Assembly (NCBI GenBank): GCA_023427865.1
Contig: JAEYZV010000157.1
Location: 1-7,575, forward strand
Reading direction: 5' to 3'
Length of the DNA: 7,575 bases
Source of the DNA: Acidobacteriota bacterium
GTDB taxonomy: Bacteria > Acidobacteriota > Vicinamibacteria > Vicinamibacterales > Vicinamibacteraceae
Shown here: positions 1 through 6,540 of the stretch, piece by piece
Numbering within the stretch: the stretch's first letter is position 1
Layout: each line of letters starts with the position of its first letter
The notes under the pieces: generated by a model
What the model was told of the DNA's origin: nothing
Database searches by the model: none
What the model saw: only the letters and a program-made list of their open reading frames with translations
Translations under genes and position numbers: made by a program

Positions 1-2
1 GT

Positions 3-67
3 CGGGATTCGGGATTCGGGATTCGGGACTGGGGATTCGGGACTCGGGTTTCGGAGGGTTGGGAATG
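3..67. repeat. G-rich heptamer tandem array (CGGGATT type)
   Basis: Seven consecutive 7-base units run from 3 to 51: CGGGATT three times, then CGGGACT, GGGGATT, CGGGACT and CGGGTTT. They decay into CGGAGGGTT and GGGAATG up to 67. Evenly spaced GGG runs separated by 3-4 bases on the plus strand fit the pattern of a G-quadruplex-forming sequence. The array may extend to the left of the window. Degenerate arrays of this kind occur between genes in some high-GC Acidobacteriota and other soil bacteria; their function is not known to me. Confidence 0.85.
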
Positions 68-120
68 CCGGACCCGGACCCGGACCCGGCACCCGGTACC
101 CGGCACCCGGAACCCACCCG
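68..120. repeat. C-rich hexamer/heptamer tandem array (CCGGAC to CCCGGNA)
   Basis: Three CCGGAC hexamers (68-85) are followed by CCGGCA and then by the heptamers CCCGGTA, CCCGGCA and CCCGGAA (92-112), ending at 120. The next three bases (121-123) are the complement of the stop codon of the RDD gene. The array is therefore the immediate 3' flank of that minus-strand gene. The G-rich strand here is the minus strand, opposite to the neighbouring array, so an mRNA reading out of the RDD gene would carry GGG runs straight after its stop codon. Confidence 0.8.
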
Positions 121-732
121 TCAGCCCGCGTGCCGCTCGTCCTGGACGACGCGGGTTTTCGACAGCAGCTCGAACGCGCGCTGACGCCGTTCGGTGAAGG
201 GCACGAACATCGCGTCGATCCAGAACACCTGCAGCAGCGTCGGCAACTGGCGCACCACCGCCTGCCCGAACGTGATGCGCGTGCCGGTCTCCTGAACCAC
301 CCACAGGTCGAAACGCCGCTTGCCGAACGTCTGGCCGGTCCGCCACTCGGCCAGGATCGTGTAGGTGACGTAGCCGAATGCCGCACCCGCGATCGCGAGC
401 ACCACGAGCACCGGTGTCAGTCTGCTCACCGGCATGGCCCACGCCAGCACACCGATCGCGGCGCCGAGGGCGAAGAACGCGCCCGCGTCGATGACCTTGG
501 CGACGATGCGGGCACCGAAACCGGCGGGCCTGAGCGGCAGCCCGGTGAGGTAGGACTCGGCGAGCGCCGCAGGATGGCCGAGTTGCTCCAGGACGTCGTC
601 CAGCGCCCGGCCGCTCGCCAGCCGCTCCTCGATGTGGCCCCGCAACTCCAGGGCGATCTGCTTGCGCTGCGGCATCGTCGGGGGCAGGTGGTCGAGCACC
701 TGCGCCAGGTAGCTGTCGGTGGTCATGGTCAT
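121..732 (-). CDS. HAAS-like/RDD-family membrane protein
   Basis: This 203-residue protein has two parts. Residues about 8-62 form a short helical region (QIALELRGHIEERL, then LEQLGHPAALAESY) that resembles the DUF1700/HAAS-type domain often encoded beside PadR regulators. Residues about 68-200 are an RDD domain: R75 and D82 in the first segment, hydrophobic helices at about 83-100 and 106-127, the conserved TGQTFGKRRFDLWVV block at 132-146, and a third hydrophobic segment near 163-179. It should sit in the cytoplasmic membrane. The start at 732 is chosen because its ATG overlaps the TGA of the upstream padR gene as ATGA, implying translational coupling; the open frame continues further upstream only as an antisense shadow of other genes. 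RDD proteins are proposed transporters or membrane-sensing partners, but no substrate can be assigned. As the PadR partner it is the likely effector or signal-sensing half of the pair. Confidence 0.9.
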   Translation of the reverse strand: MTMTTDSYLAQVLDHLPPTMPQRKQIALELRGHIEERLASGRALDDVLEQLGHPAALAESYLTGLPLRPAGFGARIVAKVIDAGAFFALGAAIGVLAWAMPVSRLTPVLVVLAIAGAAFGYVTYTILAEWRTGQTFGKRRFDLWVVQETGTRITFGQAVVRQLPTLLQVFWIDAMFVPFTERRQRAFELLSKTRVVQDERHAG

Positions 733-1100
733 CGGTTCCTGCCCTGCCCGAGCAATCGGGCCATCGCGTCGGCAAACGCGAACCAGTCGGCACGCATCGA
801 GGCGAGTTCCACCCGCCCGGCGTCGGTCAGCTGGTAGTACTTGCGCGGCACGCCCCGGTCGGGCGTGTCCCAGCGCACCGAGACGAGCCCGGCACGCTCG
901 AGCCGGTAGAGCACCGGATAGAGCGTCCCGTCGGTGACCTCGAGCGCGCCTGCGCTCTCGCGCGTCAGTTTCGTGACGATCTCGTACCCGTACGCCTCGC
1001 CCGGCGCCAGCAGGTGGAGCACGATGAGCTCGAGCGACCCGCGTCGCAGTTCGCGCGAGACGCTGTTCTTGCGCGCATCGGGCTTGTCGGGAGCGGTCAT
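729..1100 (-). CDS. PadR-family transcriptional regulator
   Basis: This 123-residue protein is the usual length for a short PadR regulator. A winged helix spans residues about 18-95: GSLELIVLHLL at the start of helix 1, the family signature AYGYEI near 36-41, DGTLYPVLYRLERAGLV in the recognition-helix region, and a wing with RGVPRKYYQLTDAG. A short C-terminal helix (about 95-118) would form the dimer interface. PadR proteins bind DNA as dimers, usually repress, and often control themselves and an adjacent membrane-protein gene. Here the neighbour is the HAAS/RDD gene, which starts inside the padR stop codon (4-base overlap). The start at 1100 is supported by a promoter match just upstream and by the absence of a strong Shine-Dalgarno. 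The effector is unknown. Confidence 0.95.
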   Translation of the reverse strand: MTAPDKPDARKNSVSRELRRGSLELIVLHLLAPGEAYGYEIVTKLTRESAGALEVTDGTLYPVLYRLERAGLVSVRWDTPDRGVPRKYYQLTDAGRVELASMRADWFAFADAMARLLGQGRNR

Positions 1101-1106
1101 GGCGCC

Positions 1107-1135
1107 ATTGTCCTGTCAGATGCCTTGCGTGACAA
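1107..1135 (-). promoter_or_regulatory. padR promoter with inverted-repeat candidate operator
   Basis: Read on the minus strand, TTGTCA (1135-1130) and GACAAT (1112-1107) are separated by 17 bases, a good sigma-70-type match. Only six bases (GGCGCC) separate the -10 from the padR ATG, so transcription would begin at or next to the start codon, giving a leaderless mRNA. The inverted repeat TGTCA-N11-TGACA (arms 1114-1118 and 1130-1134) covers the -35 and part of the spacer, a sensible place for a dimeric repressor such as PadR itself. A second arrangement, TTGTC/GACAA at 1108-1112 and 1131-1135, overlaps both core elements. This is inference from sequence pattern only. Confidence 0.5.
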
Positions 1136-1188
1136 GATATTTGACGAAGCATGGGCTCCATTGTTCCCCGCGGCCGCCCTCGACACAG

Positions 1189-1668
1189 GGGCCGCTCGCC
1201 GAGCGGATGCTCCGTGCCCTGGAGGAAGGGCAGAAGGCCGGCGGCGACAGGCGCGGGATGCAGTCGGCGGCGCTCGTGATCGTCAAGAAGGGCGCGGGCT
1301 ACGCCGGCACCGATCGTTACTGCGACCTTCGCGTGGACGACCACGCCGAGCCGATACGAGAGTTGCGACGGTTGTACGACGTGTGGCGCGTGCGCGCGCT
1401 GTCGATGGAGGGCTACCGGCTGCTGGAGTCGAAGGACTTCGCCGCCGCGATAGCGCACGTCGAGCAGGCGGCTGCCATCGATCGGTCCGGCGACGCCCAT
1501 TTCACGCTGGCCTGTGTGCTGGCTCGCGCGGGGCGAGACTCCGAGGCGCTGGCGAGCCTGCGCCGCGCGCTCGCTCTCAATCCCGGCCTGGCTGCGCACG
1601 CAAGGGTCGCGCCGGACCTCGAGTCGCTGCGCGCCACCGACGCGTTCAAGCAACTCGTCGGCCGCTAG
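1189..1668 (+). pseudogene. 5'-truncated DUF1028-family gene (C-terminal part with TPR-like tail)
   Basis: The translated frame carries the C-terminal signature of DUF1028 proteins: PLAERML at 1192-1212, then AGGDRRGMQSAALVIV, then DRYCDLRVDDHAEPIRELRRL. A TPR-like tail follows (two helical hairpins, about 1411-1590) and ends in the APDLESLRATDAFKQL motif typical of TPR C-termini. DUF1028 proteins are predicted Ntn-hydrolase-fold enzymes whose nucleophile lies at the extreme N-terminus. Roughly 170 residues that normally precede this point are missing, and recognisable homology begins only about 50 bases from the padR promoter. None of the three plus-strand frames across 1101-1188 shows the missing part. 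Translation could begin at ATG 1207 (153 residues), but no good Shine-Dalgarno precedes it. The frame itself is intact with normal codon use, so the loss may be recent or the fragment may still be expressed. A TPR-only function is the alternative. Confidence 0.72.
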
Positions 1669-1737
1669 GCCAGGAACATGGACGATTGCTGCGCGGCGTC
1701 ACGACGGCGCCGCGGTGTGTCACCATCGTGGACCGTC

Positions 1738-3225
1738 ATGTCAGACAAGCAGAGACAGAAGCCATCGACGACGCCGGGGCCGAACGCCCGGGCACGGGTC
1801 TCACGCCGGGCATTCGTGCATCACGGCGCGCTGGCGGCAGGTGCGCTCTCGATGCCGGCGTTCATGAGTGGCTGCAGCCGCCAGACGCCCGGCGAGGCTG
1901 CCGCCGCGGCCGGCAGTTCACAGCCGGCCGGCGCGTCCCGCTTCACGCTGATGACCCTCGACCCGGGGCACTTCCACGCGGCGCTCGTACAGAAGTCGAT
2001 GTACCCGGACGTGAGTCCCGTGGTGCACGTGTACGCGCCGGAGGGACCCGAACTGCAGCAGCACCTAGCGCGCATCCAGGGCTACAACACGCGCGCCACC
2101 GACCCGACGCACTGGGAAACGCAGCAGCACGTGAGCCCCGATTTCCTCGAGCGGATGCTGTCCGAACGTCCGGGCAACATCGTGGTGATCGCCGGCAACA
2201 ACGCCCGCAAGACCGAGTACATCGTCCGCGCCGTCGAGGCGGGCCTGCATGTCCTCGCGGACAAGCCGATGGCGCGCGTCCCCGCTGACGTGCCGCGCCT
2301 GCGGGACGCCTTCGACACCGCACGCCGCAACGGCACGCTGCTGTACGACATCATGACGGAGCGGTTCGAGATCACGAACCTGCTGCAGCGTGAACTCTCG
2401 CGCGTTCCCGGGTTGTTCGGCGAACTCGGCAAGGGGACGGCCGAAGAACCGGCCATCACGAAGGAGAGCGTCCACCACTTCTCCAAGCTCGTGGCGGGCG
2501 CACCCCTCATCAGGCCGGCGTGGTTCTTCGACGTCCAACAGCAGGGAGAGGGCATCATCGACGTGACGACGCACCTGGTCGACATGGTGCAGTGGGCGGC
2601 GTATCCGGAGCAGGCGCTCGAGCCCACCGACGCGTCGGTGCTGCAGGCCCGGCGCTGGACGACGGCCATCACGCCGGAGCAGTTCGGGAAGGTGACCGGC
2701 CTCGAGACGTTCCCCGACTACCTGCAGCCGTCGGTGCGTGACGGCGTCCTTCACGTGTACAGCAACGGCGCCTTCACCTACCGCCTGCGCGACGTGCACG
2801 CCCGCGTATCGGTGACCTGGAACTACGAGGCACCGGCCGGCACGGGCGATACGCATTACTCGGCGATGCACGGCACGCGCGCCAGTCTCGTCATCCGCCA
2901 GGGGGCCGACGAGAAGTTCGCGCCGGTGCTGTACGTCGAGCGGCACGCGTCGGTGCCCGCGGCCCAGCACGCGTCGGCGCTGCAGGAGGCGGTGGCCGGC
3001 CTGCAGGATCGCTTTCCCGGCATCGAGGCCCGAGCCGACGGCGCCCGCTCGGTCATCGTCGTGCCCGAGCGCTATGCCGTCGGTCACGAGGCGCACTTCG
3101 CCCAGGTCACGGAGAACTTCCTGCGCTACGCCCGTGAGGGCACGCTGCCGGCGTGGGAGGTGCCGAACATGATCACCAAGTACGCGACGATCATGCAGGC
3201 GTACGAGAAGAGCCTCGCAACGTAG
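1738..3225 (+). CDS. Tat-exported lipoprotein, Gfo/Idh/MocA-family oxidoreductase
   Basis: This 495-residue protein starts with a Tat signal: S22-R23-R24-A-F-V, a hydrophobic stretch at 30-43, and the lipobox-like M-S-G-C46, so it is probably a membrane-anchored lipoprotein outside the cytoplasm. The NAD(P)-binding half spans about 68-205, with GNIVVIAGNN (146-155) and the family's catalytic-lysine motif as DKPMA (K176, replacing the usual EKP). The substrate-binding half contains GIIDVTTHLVD (D275, H279), and the C-terminal region matches the 'putative oxidoreductase C-terminal' subgroup. The first nucleotide-binding loop reads LDPGHFHA (74-81) rather than GxGxxG. An in-frame ATG at 1678 would add 20 residues; 1738 is preferred because it places the twin arginine at 23-24, normal for Tat signals. 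The membrane gene follows after three bases and is probably co-transcribed. The substrate is likely a sugar or polyol, not determinable here. Confidence 0.9.
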   Translation: MSDKQRQKPSTTPGPNARARVSRRAFVHHGALAAGALSMPAFMSGCSRQTPGEAAAAAGSSQPAGASRFTLMTLDPGHFHAALVQKSMYPDVSPVVHVYAPEGPELQQHLARIQGYNTRATDPTHWETQQHVSPDFLERMLSERPGNIVVIAGNNARKTEYIVRAVEAGLHVLADKPMARVPADVPRLRDAFDTARRNGTLLYDIMTERFEITNLLQRELSRVPGLFGELGKGTAEEPAITKESVHHFSKLVAGAPLIRPAWFFDVQQQGEGIIDVTTHLVDMVQWAAYPEQALEPTDASVLQARRWTTAITPEQFGKVTGLETFPDYLQPSVRDGVLHVYSNGAFTYRLRDVHARVSVTWNYEAPAGTGDTHYSAMHGTRASLVIRQGADEKFAPVLYVERHASVPAAQHASALQEAVAGLQDRFPGIEARADGARSVIVVPERYAVGHEAHFAQVTENFLRYAREGTLPAWEVPNMITKYATIMQAYEKSLAT

Positions 3226-3228
3226 CGC

Positions 3229-4938
3229 ATGACGGGCGAGGCGGGCGATTCGCCCACGGAGCCGGCGTACGACGGCGCGACGAGGCGCGAAGCGACAGCC
3301 GTCGGGCTCCTCGTGACGGCGGCGACCGCCTCGTACGTGCAGCCGGTGTTCAACCTGCGCGCCATGGACAGCGCGCTGTACTGGGGCGATGTGCGCCTCA
3401 ACGTGTGGGCGCTGGCGTGGAACCACCGTTTCCTCACGGGCCAGGCGCACTCGTACTTCGACGGCAACATCTTCCACCCGCACGCCGGCACACTCGCCTA
3501 CTCCGAGCACCTGTTCGGCATCGCGCTGCCGCTGCTGCCGTTGCACCTCGTCGGCGCGTCGCCGGCCCTGGTCTACAACGTCGCCTGGCTGTTGTCGTTC
3601 CCGCTGCTCGGGCTCGCCGTGTACCTGCTGTCGCGCCGGGCAGGGCTCGGCCCGTTCGGCGGCACCATCGCCGGCGTGCTGTCGGCCTGCAGCTTCGTGC
3701 GCATCCACCATACGGGGCACCTGCAGCTGCTCTGGCTGTTCGGCCTGCCGCTCGCGCTCTATCACCTCGATCGGTGGCGAGCGTCGCCCTCGCCCCGGCG
3801 TCTGGTCTGGTGGGCCCTGGCGGCGCTGACCTCGAGCCTGGCGTCCTGGTATCTCGCCGTGCTCATGGTGTTCGTCCATCTCACCTGGTGGCCACGCTGC
3901 GTCTGGCCGCACCGGCGCAGCCGGGCGGGGCGGCATGCGGTGGCCGCCGCCGTGGCCGTGGCCGCGGTGCTCGCGTGGTTTGCGAGCGCGTACGTGGGCA
4001 GCAGCGGCGGCTCGGTGGAGGAGATGCGTGCCAACGCCGCCGACGCGCGGGCCTACGTCGTGCCGGCGGCCGCCACGATTGCCGGGCACGCCCTGAAGAC
4101 GGCCGGCAGCGACCTGCCACGCTGGAGTTTCGGCGAGCAGACGCTGTACGTCGGCCTGGTCGTCGCGGGACTGGCGCTCGCGGGCATCATCCGCCTGCTG
4201 CGCAGCGGTACGGCGCGTCCCGACCTGTGGCTGCAGCTCGCGCTCACCGGCGTCGCCAGCTTCCTTCTCAGCCTCGGTCCATCGACGCCTGGAACTTCAG
4301 GCGCATCGATGCTGCCCTTCGACCTGCTGGCCGGGACCGAGGGGCTGGCGCTGTTCCGGGCACCGGCCCGCTTCGGCCTGCTCGTGTCGATCGTGCTGGC
4401 GGTGCTGGCTGGCGCGGCACTGGACACCGCGCGCGGTCGACTCGGCCGCCTCGCGGCCGTGGCGCTCGTGATGGCAGCGCTCGTCGACCTGTGGCCGGGC
4501 CACTACGAACTGCCGCCGCCGCAACCCGAGTCCATCTCGCCGCTCTACGACCACCTGGCGCGCCTGCCGCACGGTGCGGTCGTGTCGCTGCCGATCGCGC
4601 GCAACCATCCGCTGTCGTGGTACGACGCCGACTACGAGTGGTACGCCACCCGCCACTGGCATCCCATCGTCAACGGCTACTCCCGCTTCGAGCCGCCCGG
4701 CTACGCGCAGCTGGCGGCGCGACTGGCGTCTTTCCCCGGCGAGGACGCGCTGGCCGCGATGTGCGAACTCGACGTCCGCTACGTGGTCGTGCACGCGCGT
4801 CGTCCGGTGGCGGACCTCCGTGCGGCGATTGCCGCAGGCGCCGACGTGGAACGCCTGCGGCGCGTGGCCCGGGCGGGCGAGGACGTGCTGTACGAGCTGA
4901 CGTGCGCGCAACCCGGGCCAGGCGCCAACGGGCAGTGA
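3229..4938 (+). CDS. Polytopic membrane protein, GT-C glycosyltransferase-like
   Basis: This 569-residue protein has about 10-11 hydrophobic helices (roughly 24-40, 96-109, 113-134, 142-155, 166-180, 193-217, 236-256, 304-323, 333-349, 383-398, 406-421) and a soluble C-terminal domain at about 425-569. The first large loop carries acidic residues in MDSALYWGD (D47, D54) followed by YFDGNIFHP and YSEHLF, the arrangement of GT-C-fold proteins whose catalytic acidic residue lies in the first extracytoplasmic loop. LFRAPARFG (376-383) before the last helices is also typical of this group. By analogy it would use a lipid-linked sugar donor outside the membrane, but no member I can name fits closely enough for a specific reaction. 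The ATG lies three bases after the oxidoreductase stop with no independent promoter visible, so the two are probably one transcript. It could instead be a non-catalytic membrane protein of this fold. Confidence 0.82.
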   Translation: MTGEAGDSPTEPAYDGATRREATAVGLLVTAATASYVQPVFNLRAMDSALYWGDVRLNVWALAWNHRFLTGQAHSYFDGNIFHPHAGTLAYSEHLFGIALPLLPLHLVGASPALVYNVAWLLSFPLLGLAVYLLSRRAGLGPFGGTIAGVLSACSFVRIHHTGHLQLLWLFGLPLALYHLDRWRASPSPRRLVWWALAALTSSLASWYLAVLMVFVHLTWWPRCVWPHRRSRAGRHAVAAAVAVAAVLAWFASAYVGSSGGSVEEMRANAADARAYVVPAAATIAGHALKTAGSDLPRWSFGEQTLYVGLVVAGLALAGIIRLLRSGTARPDLWLQLALTGVASFLLSLGPSTPGTSGASMLPFDLLAGTEGLALFRAPARFGLLVSIVLAVLAGAALDTARGRLGRLAAVALVMAALVDLWPGHYELPPPQPESISPLYDHLARLPHGAVVSLPIARNHPLSWYDADYEWYATRHWHPIVNGYSRFEPPGYAQLAARLASFPGEDALAAMCELDVRYVVVHARRPVADLRAAIAAGADVERLRRVARAGEDVLYELTCAQPGPGANGQ

Positions 4939-4983
4939 GGCGCCGGCTGCCGGTTCCTGCCACCCTGAGGGATCGGGCGTCGC

Positions 4984-5018
4984 TTGGGGTCGGCGTCAAC
5001 CCCGGCATAGGATGAGCC
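4984..5018 (+). promoter_or_regulatory. Shine-Dalgarno and possible promoter of the ThuA gene
   Basis: AGGA at 5009-5012 sits six bases before the ATG at 5019, a well-placed Shine-Dalgarno that fixes this start. The same bases form a possible -10 (TAGGAT, 5008-5013) with TTGGGG at 4984-4989 eighteen bases upstream; used that way, the message would begin almost at the start codon. The two readings exclude each other, and the translation signal is the safer one. A 5-base inverted repeat (GGGGT 4986-4990, ACCCC 4999-5003) lies in the stretch. The 80-base gap after the membrane gene holds no convincing terminator. Confidence 0.4.
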
Positions 5019-6497
5019 ATGCGACTCCTTCCTTCGACGGCCGCTGTCGCGTCCCTGGCCTGCACGGCCATGGGGCTGCTCGTGGCCGGGCACGGCATGC
5101 AGGCACAGGGCGGCGATCGCGAGCAGGTGGCGGTCGGCCTCTTCACCGCGCTCGACGGCGATGCCGACGGGTCGCTGACGCGCGACGAGATGCGGGCCGC
5201 CTTCGACGACTGGTTCACGAAGTGGAAGGTGCCGGACGCGGAGGGCCTCACGAGCGATTCGCTGATGGCGGGGCTGTCGCAGGTGCTGCCGGCAACGGGG
5301 CCGCAATGTGGCGGACGCAGCGCCAATCCGCGGACCCCGTGTCCCGACGACGTCGCGGCGATGATGCGGGCGCTGCCAGCCAGCAGTCCGGCGCGCCCGA
5401 AGCAGCCGCGCAAGGTGCTCGTGCTCGCGCGGGCGGCGGGCTTCGTCCACTCGTCGATTCCGCTCGCCGCGCGCACCGTGGAAGAACTCGGCAGGAAGAC
5501 CGGCGCCTGGACGACGACCACCACCTACGATGCGGCCGCCGTCTCCGACGAGAACCTGAAGCAGTACGACGCGATCTTCCTCGCGAGTACCACCGGGCAC
5601 TTCCTCGACGATCCGAACGACGCGGCTGCGACCGCCGCCAGGCGCAAGGCGTTGCTGGATTTCGTGCGCGGCGGCAAGGGGCTCGCCGCGATCCACGCCG
5701 CCACCGACTCGTATCACGCCAGTGCGGCGAGCCTGAAGACCGCGGGCCCGCAGGGCGGCGATCCGATGGCCGCGCGCCTGGCCAGCCTTGGCCCCGGGCT
5801 GATGGCGGCGTTCCCCATCAGCGGCCGCCTGCTCGCGCAGGGCGACGCCGACGGCGACAAGGTGCTGAGTCGCGAGGAGACCGCTGCAGTCGCGGGCGCC
5901 TGGTTCGGCAAGGTGGATGCGGGGAAGACGGGCCGCGTGTCGAAGGCGGAGTTCGTGCAGAACTATGCCGCGATCATGCCGCCGCCCCGGCCCCGACCCG
6001 CGCAGGCCGGCAACGGCCAGCCGCCGGCCACCGAGCCGGGACCGGATGATCAGGTCGGCACGTGGCCGGAGTTCAACACGCTGCTCGGCGGGTTCTTCAA
6101 GTTCCACTGGAACGACGGGCAGCCGATCACTTACGCGATAGAGGAGCCCGGTCATCCGGTGAATGCGCCCTTCAGGGGCAAGGAGCCGTTCGTCGTGGTG
6201 GACGAGACGTACACGTTCGGCCGTGAGGTGTACTCGCGGGCGAACCTGCGCGTGCTGACGAGCGTCGACTACGCGAAGATGTCGGAGGCCGACCGGGCGA
6301 AGGAGCAGTTCCCGCGGCCGGACCACGACCATCCGCTCAGCTGGATCCGCGCCGAGCAGAAGGGGCGCGTGTTCTACATGTCGCACGGGCACAACGAGAA
6401 GGTGTACGCCAACCCGGTGCTGCTCGACCACCTGCTGCACGGCATCCAGTACGCGATCGGCGACCTGCCGGCCGACGACGCGCCGCGCCGGCGCTAG
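5019..6497 (+). CDS. Secreted ThuA-domain protein with inserted EF-hands
   Basis: This 492-residue protein begins with a Sec-type signal peptide (about 1-30, ending GMQAQ). An EF-hand follows with a perfect loop at 46-57 (D46, D48, D50, G51, L53, E57). A ThuA-like fold, related to class I glutamine amidotransferases, starts at about 131 (RKVLVLARAAGFVHSSIP), runs through YDAIFLASTTGHF and GLAAIHAATDSYH (about 221-233), and resumes at W349 (WPEFNTLLGGFFKFHW) to LLHGIQYAIGDL near 482. Between the halves lie about 115 extra residues: an EF-hand loop at 276-287 (D276, D278, D280, E287), a degenerate one at 300-311 (D300, E311, with G302 at a ligand position), and a Pro-rich linker at 320-345. ThuA proteins are linked to sugar metabolism, but the catalytic chemistry is poorly defined. 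Calcium probably stabilises or tethers this exported protein. Four Cys sit at 15, 97 and 108 and in the signal region only, so at most one disulphide is likely in the mature chain. Confidence 0.9.
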   Translation: MRLLPSTAAVASLACTAMGLLVAGHGMQAQGGDREQVAVGLFTALDGDADGSLTRDEMRAAFDDWFTKWKVPDAEGLTSDSLMAGLSQVLPATGPQCGGRSANPRTPCPDDVAAMMRALPASSPARPKQPRKVLVLARAAGFVHSSIPLAARTVEELGRKTGAWTTTTTYDAAAVSDENLKQYDAIFLASTTGHFLDDPNDAAATAARRKALLDFVRGGKGLAAIHAATDSYHASAASLKTAGPQGGDPMAARLASLGPGLMAAFPISGRLLAQGDADGDKVLSREETAAVAGAWFGKVDAGKTGRVSKAEFVQNYAAIMPPPRPRPAQAGNGQPPATEPGPDDQVGTWPEFNTLLGGFFKFHWNDGQPITYAIEEPGHPVNAPFRGKEPFVVVDETYTFGREVYSRANLRVLTSVDYAKMSEADRAKEQFPRPDHDHPLSWIRAEQKGRVFYMSHGHNEKVYANPVLLDHLLHGIQYAIGDLPADDAPRRR

Positions 6498-6540
6498 AGG
6501 GGAGCGACGTAGCCGATTTTCCTTGCAGTCCTCCTGTAGA

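Noticed and set aside
1..120. CRISPR array
   Set aside because: The units are 6-7 bases with no spacers; these are simple tandem repeats.
732..1653. Upstream extension of the minus-strand RDD reading frame to about 510 residues
   Set aside because: The extension is antisense to padR's codons in another frame and to the DUF1028 remnant, is Arg-rich with no domain, and the ATGA overlap with padR gives a clear start at 732.
1669..1737. Promoter for the oxidoreductase gene
   Set aside because: No pair of -35/-10 elements with acceptable spacing could be picked with any confidence, and no strong Shine-Dalgarno precedes the chosen start.
2065..4089. 674-residue minus-strand open frame
   Set aside because: It lies opposite two well-recognised plus-strand genes, has the Arg/His/Gly/Val-rich composition of a GC-rich shadow, and contains no domain.
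4986..5003. Intrinsic terminator between the GT-C-like and ThuA genes
   Set aside because: The stem is only five base pairs with an eight-base loop and no following T run; it also overlaps the putative control region of the next gene.
3153..5015. 620-residue plus-strand open frame overlapping the GT-C-like gene
   Set aside because: It is out of frame with the membrane protein, which has clear helices and family motifs; the alternative is an Arg/Ala/Gly-rich shadow.
4779..6440. 553-residue minus-strand open frame
   Set aside because: It is antisense to the ThuA/EF-hand gene, has shadow composition and no recognisable start signal or domain.
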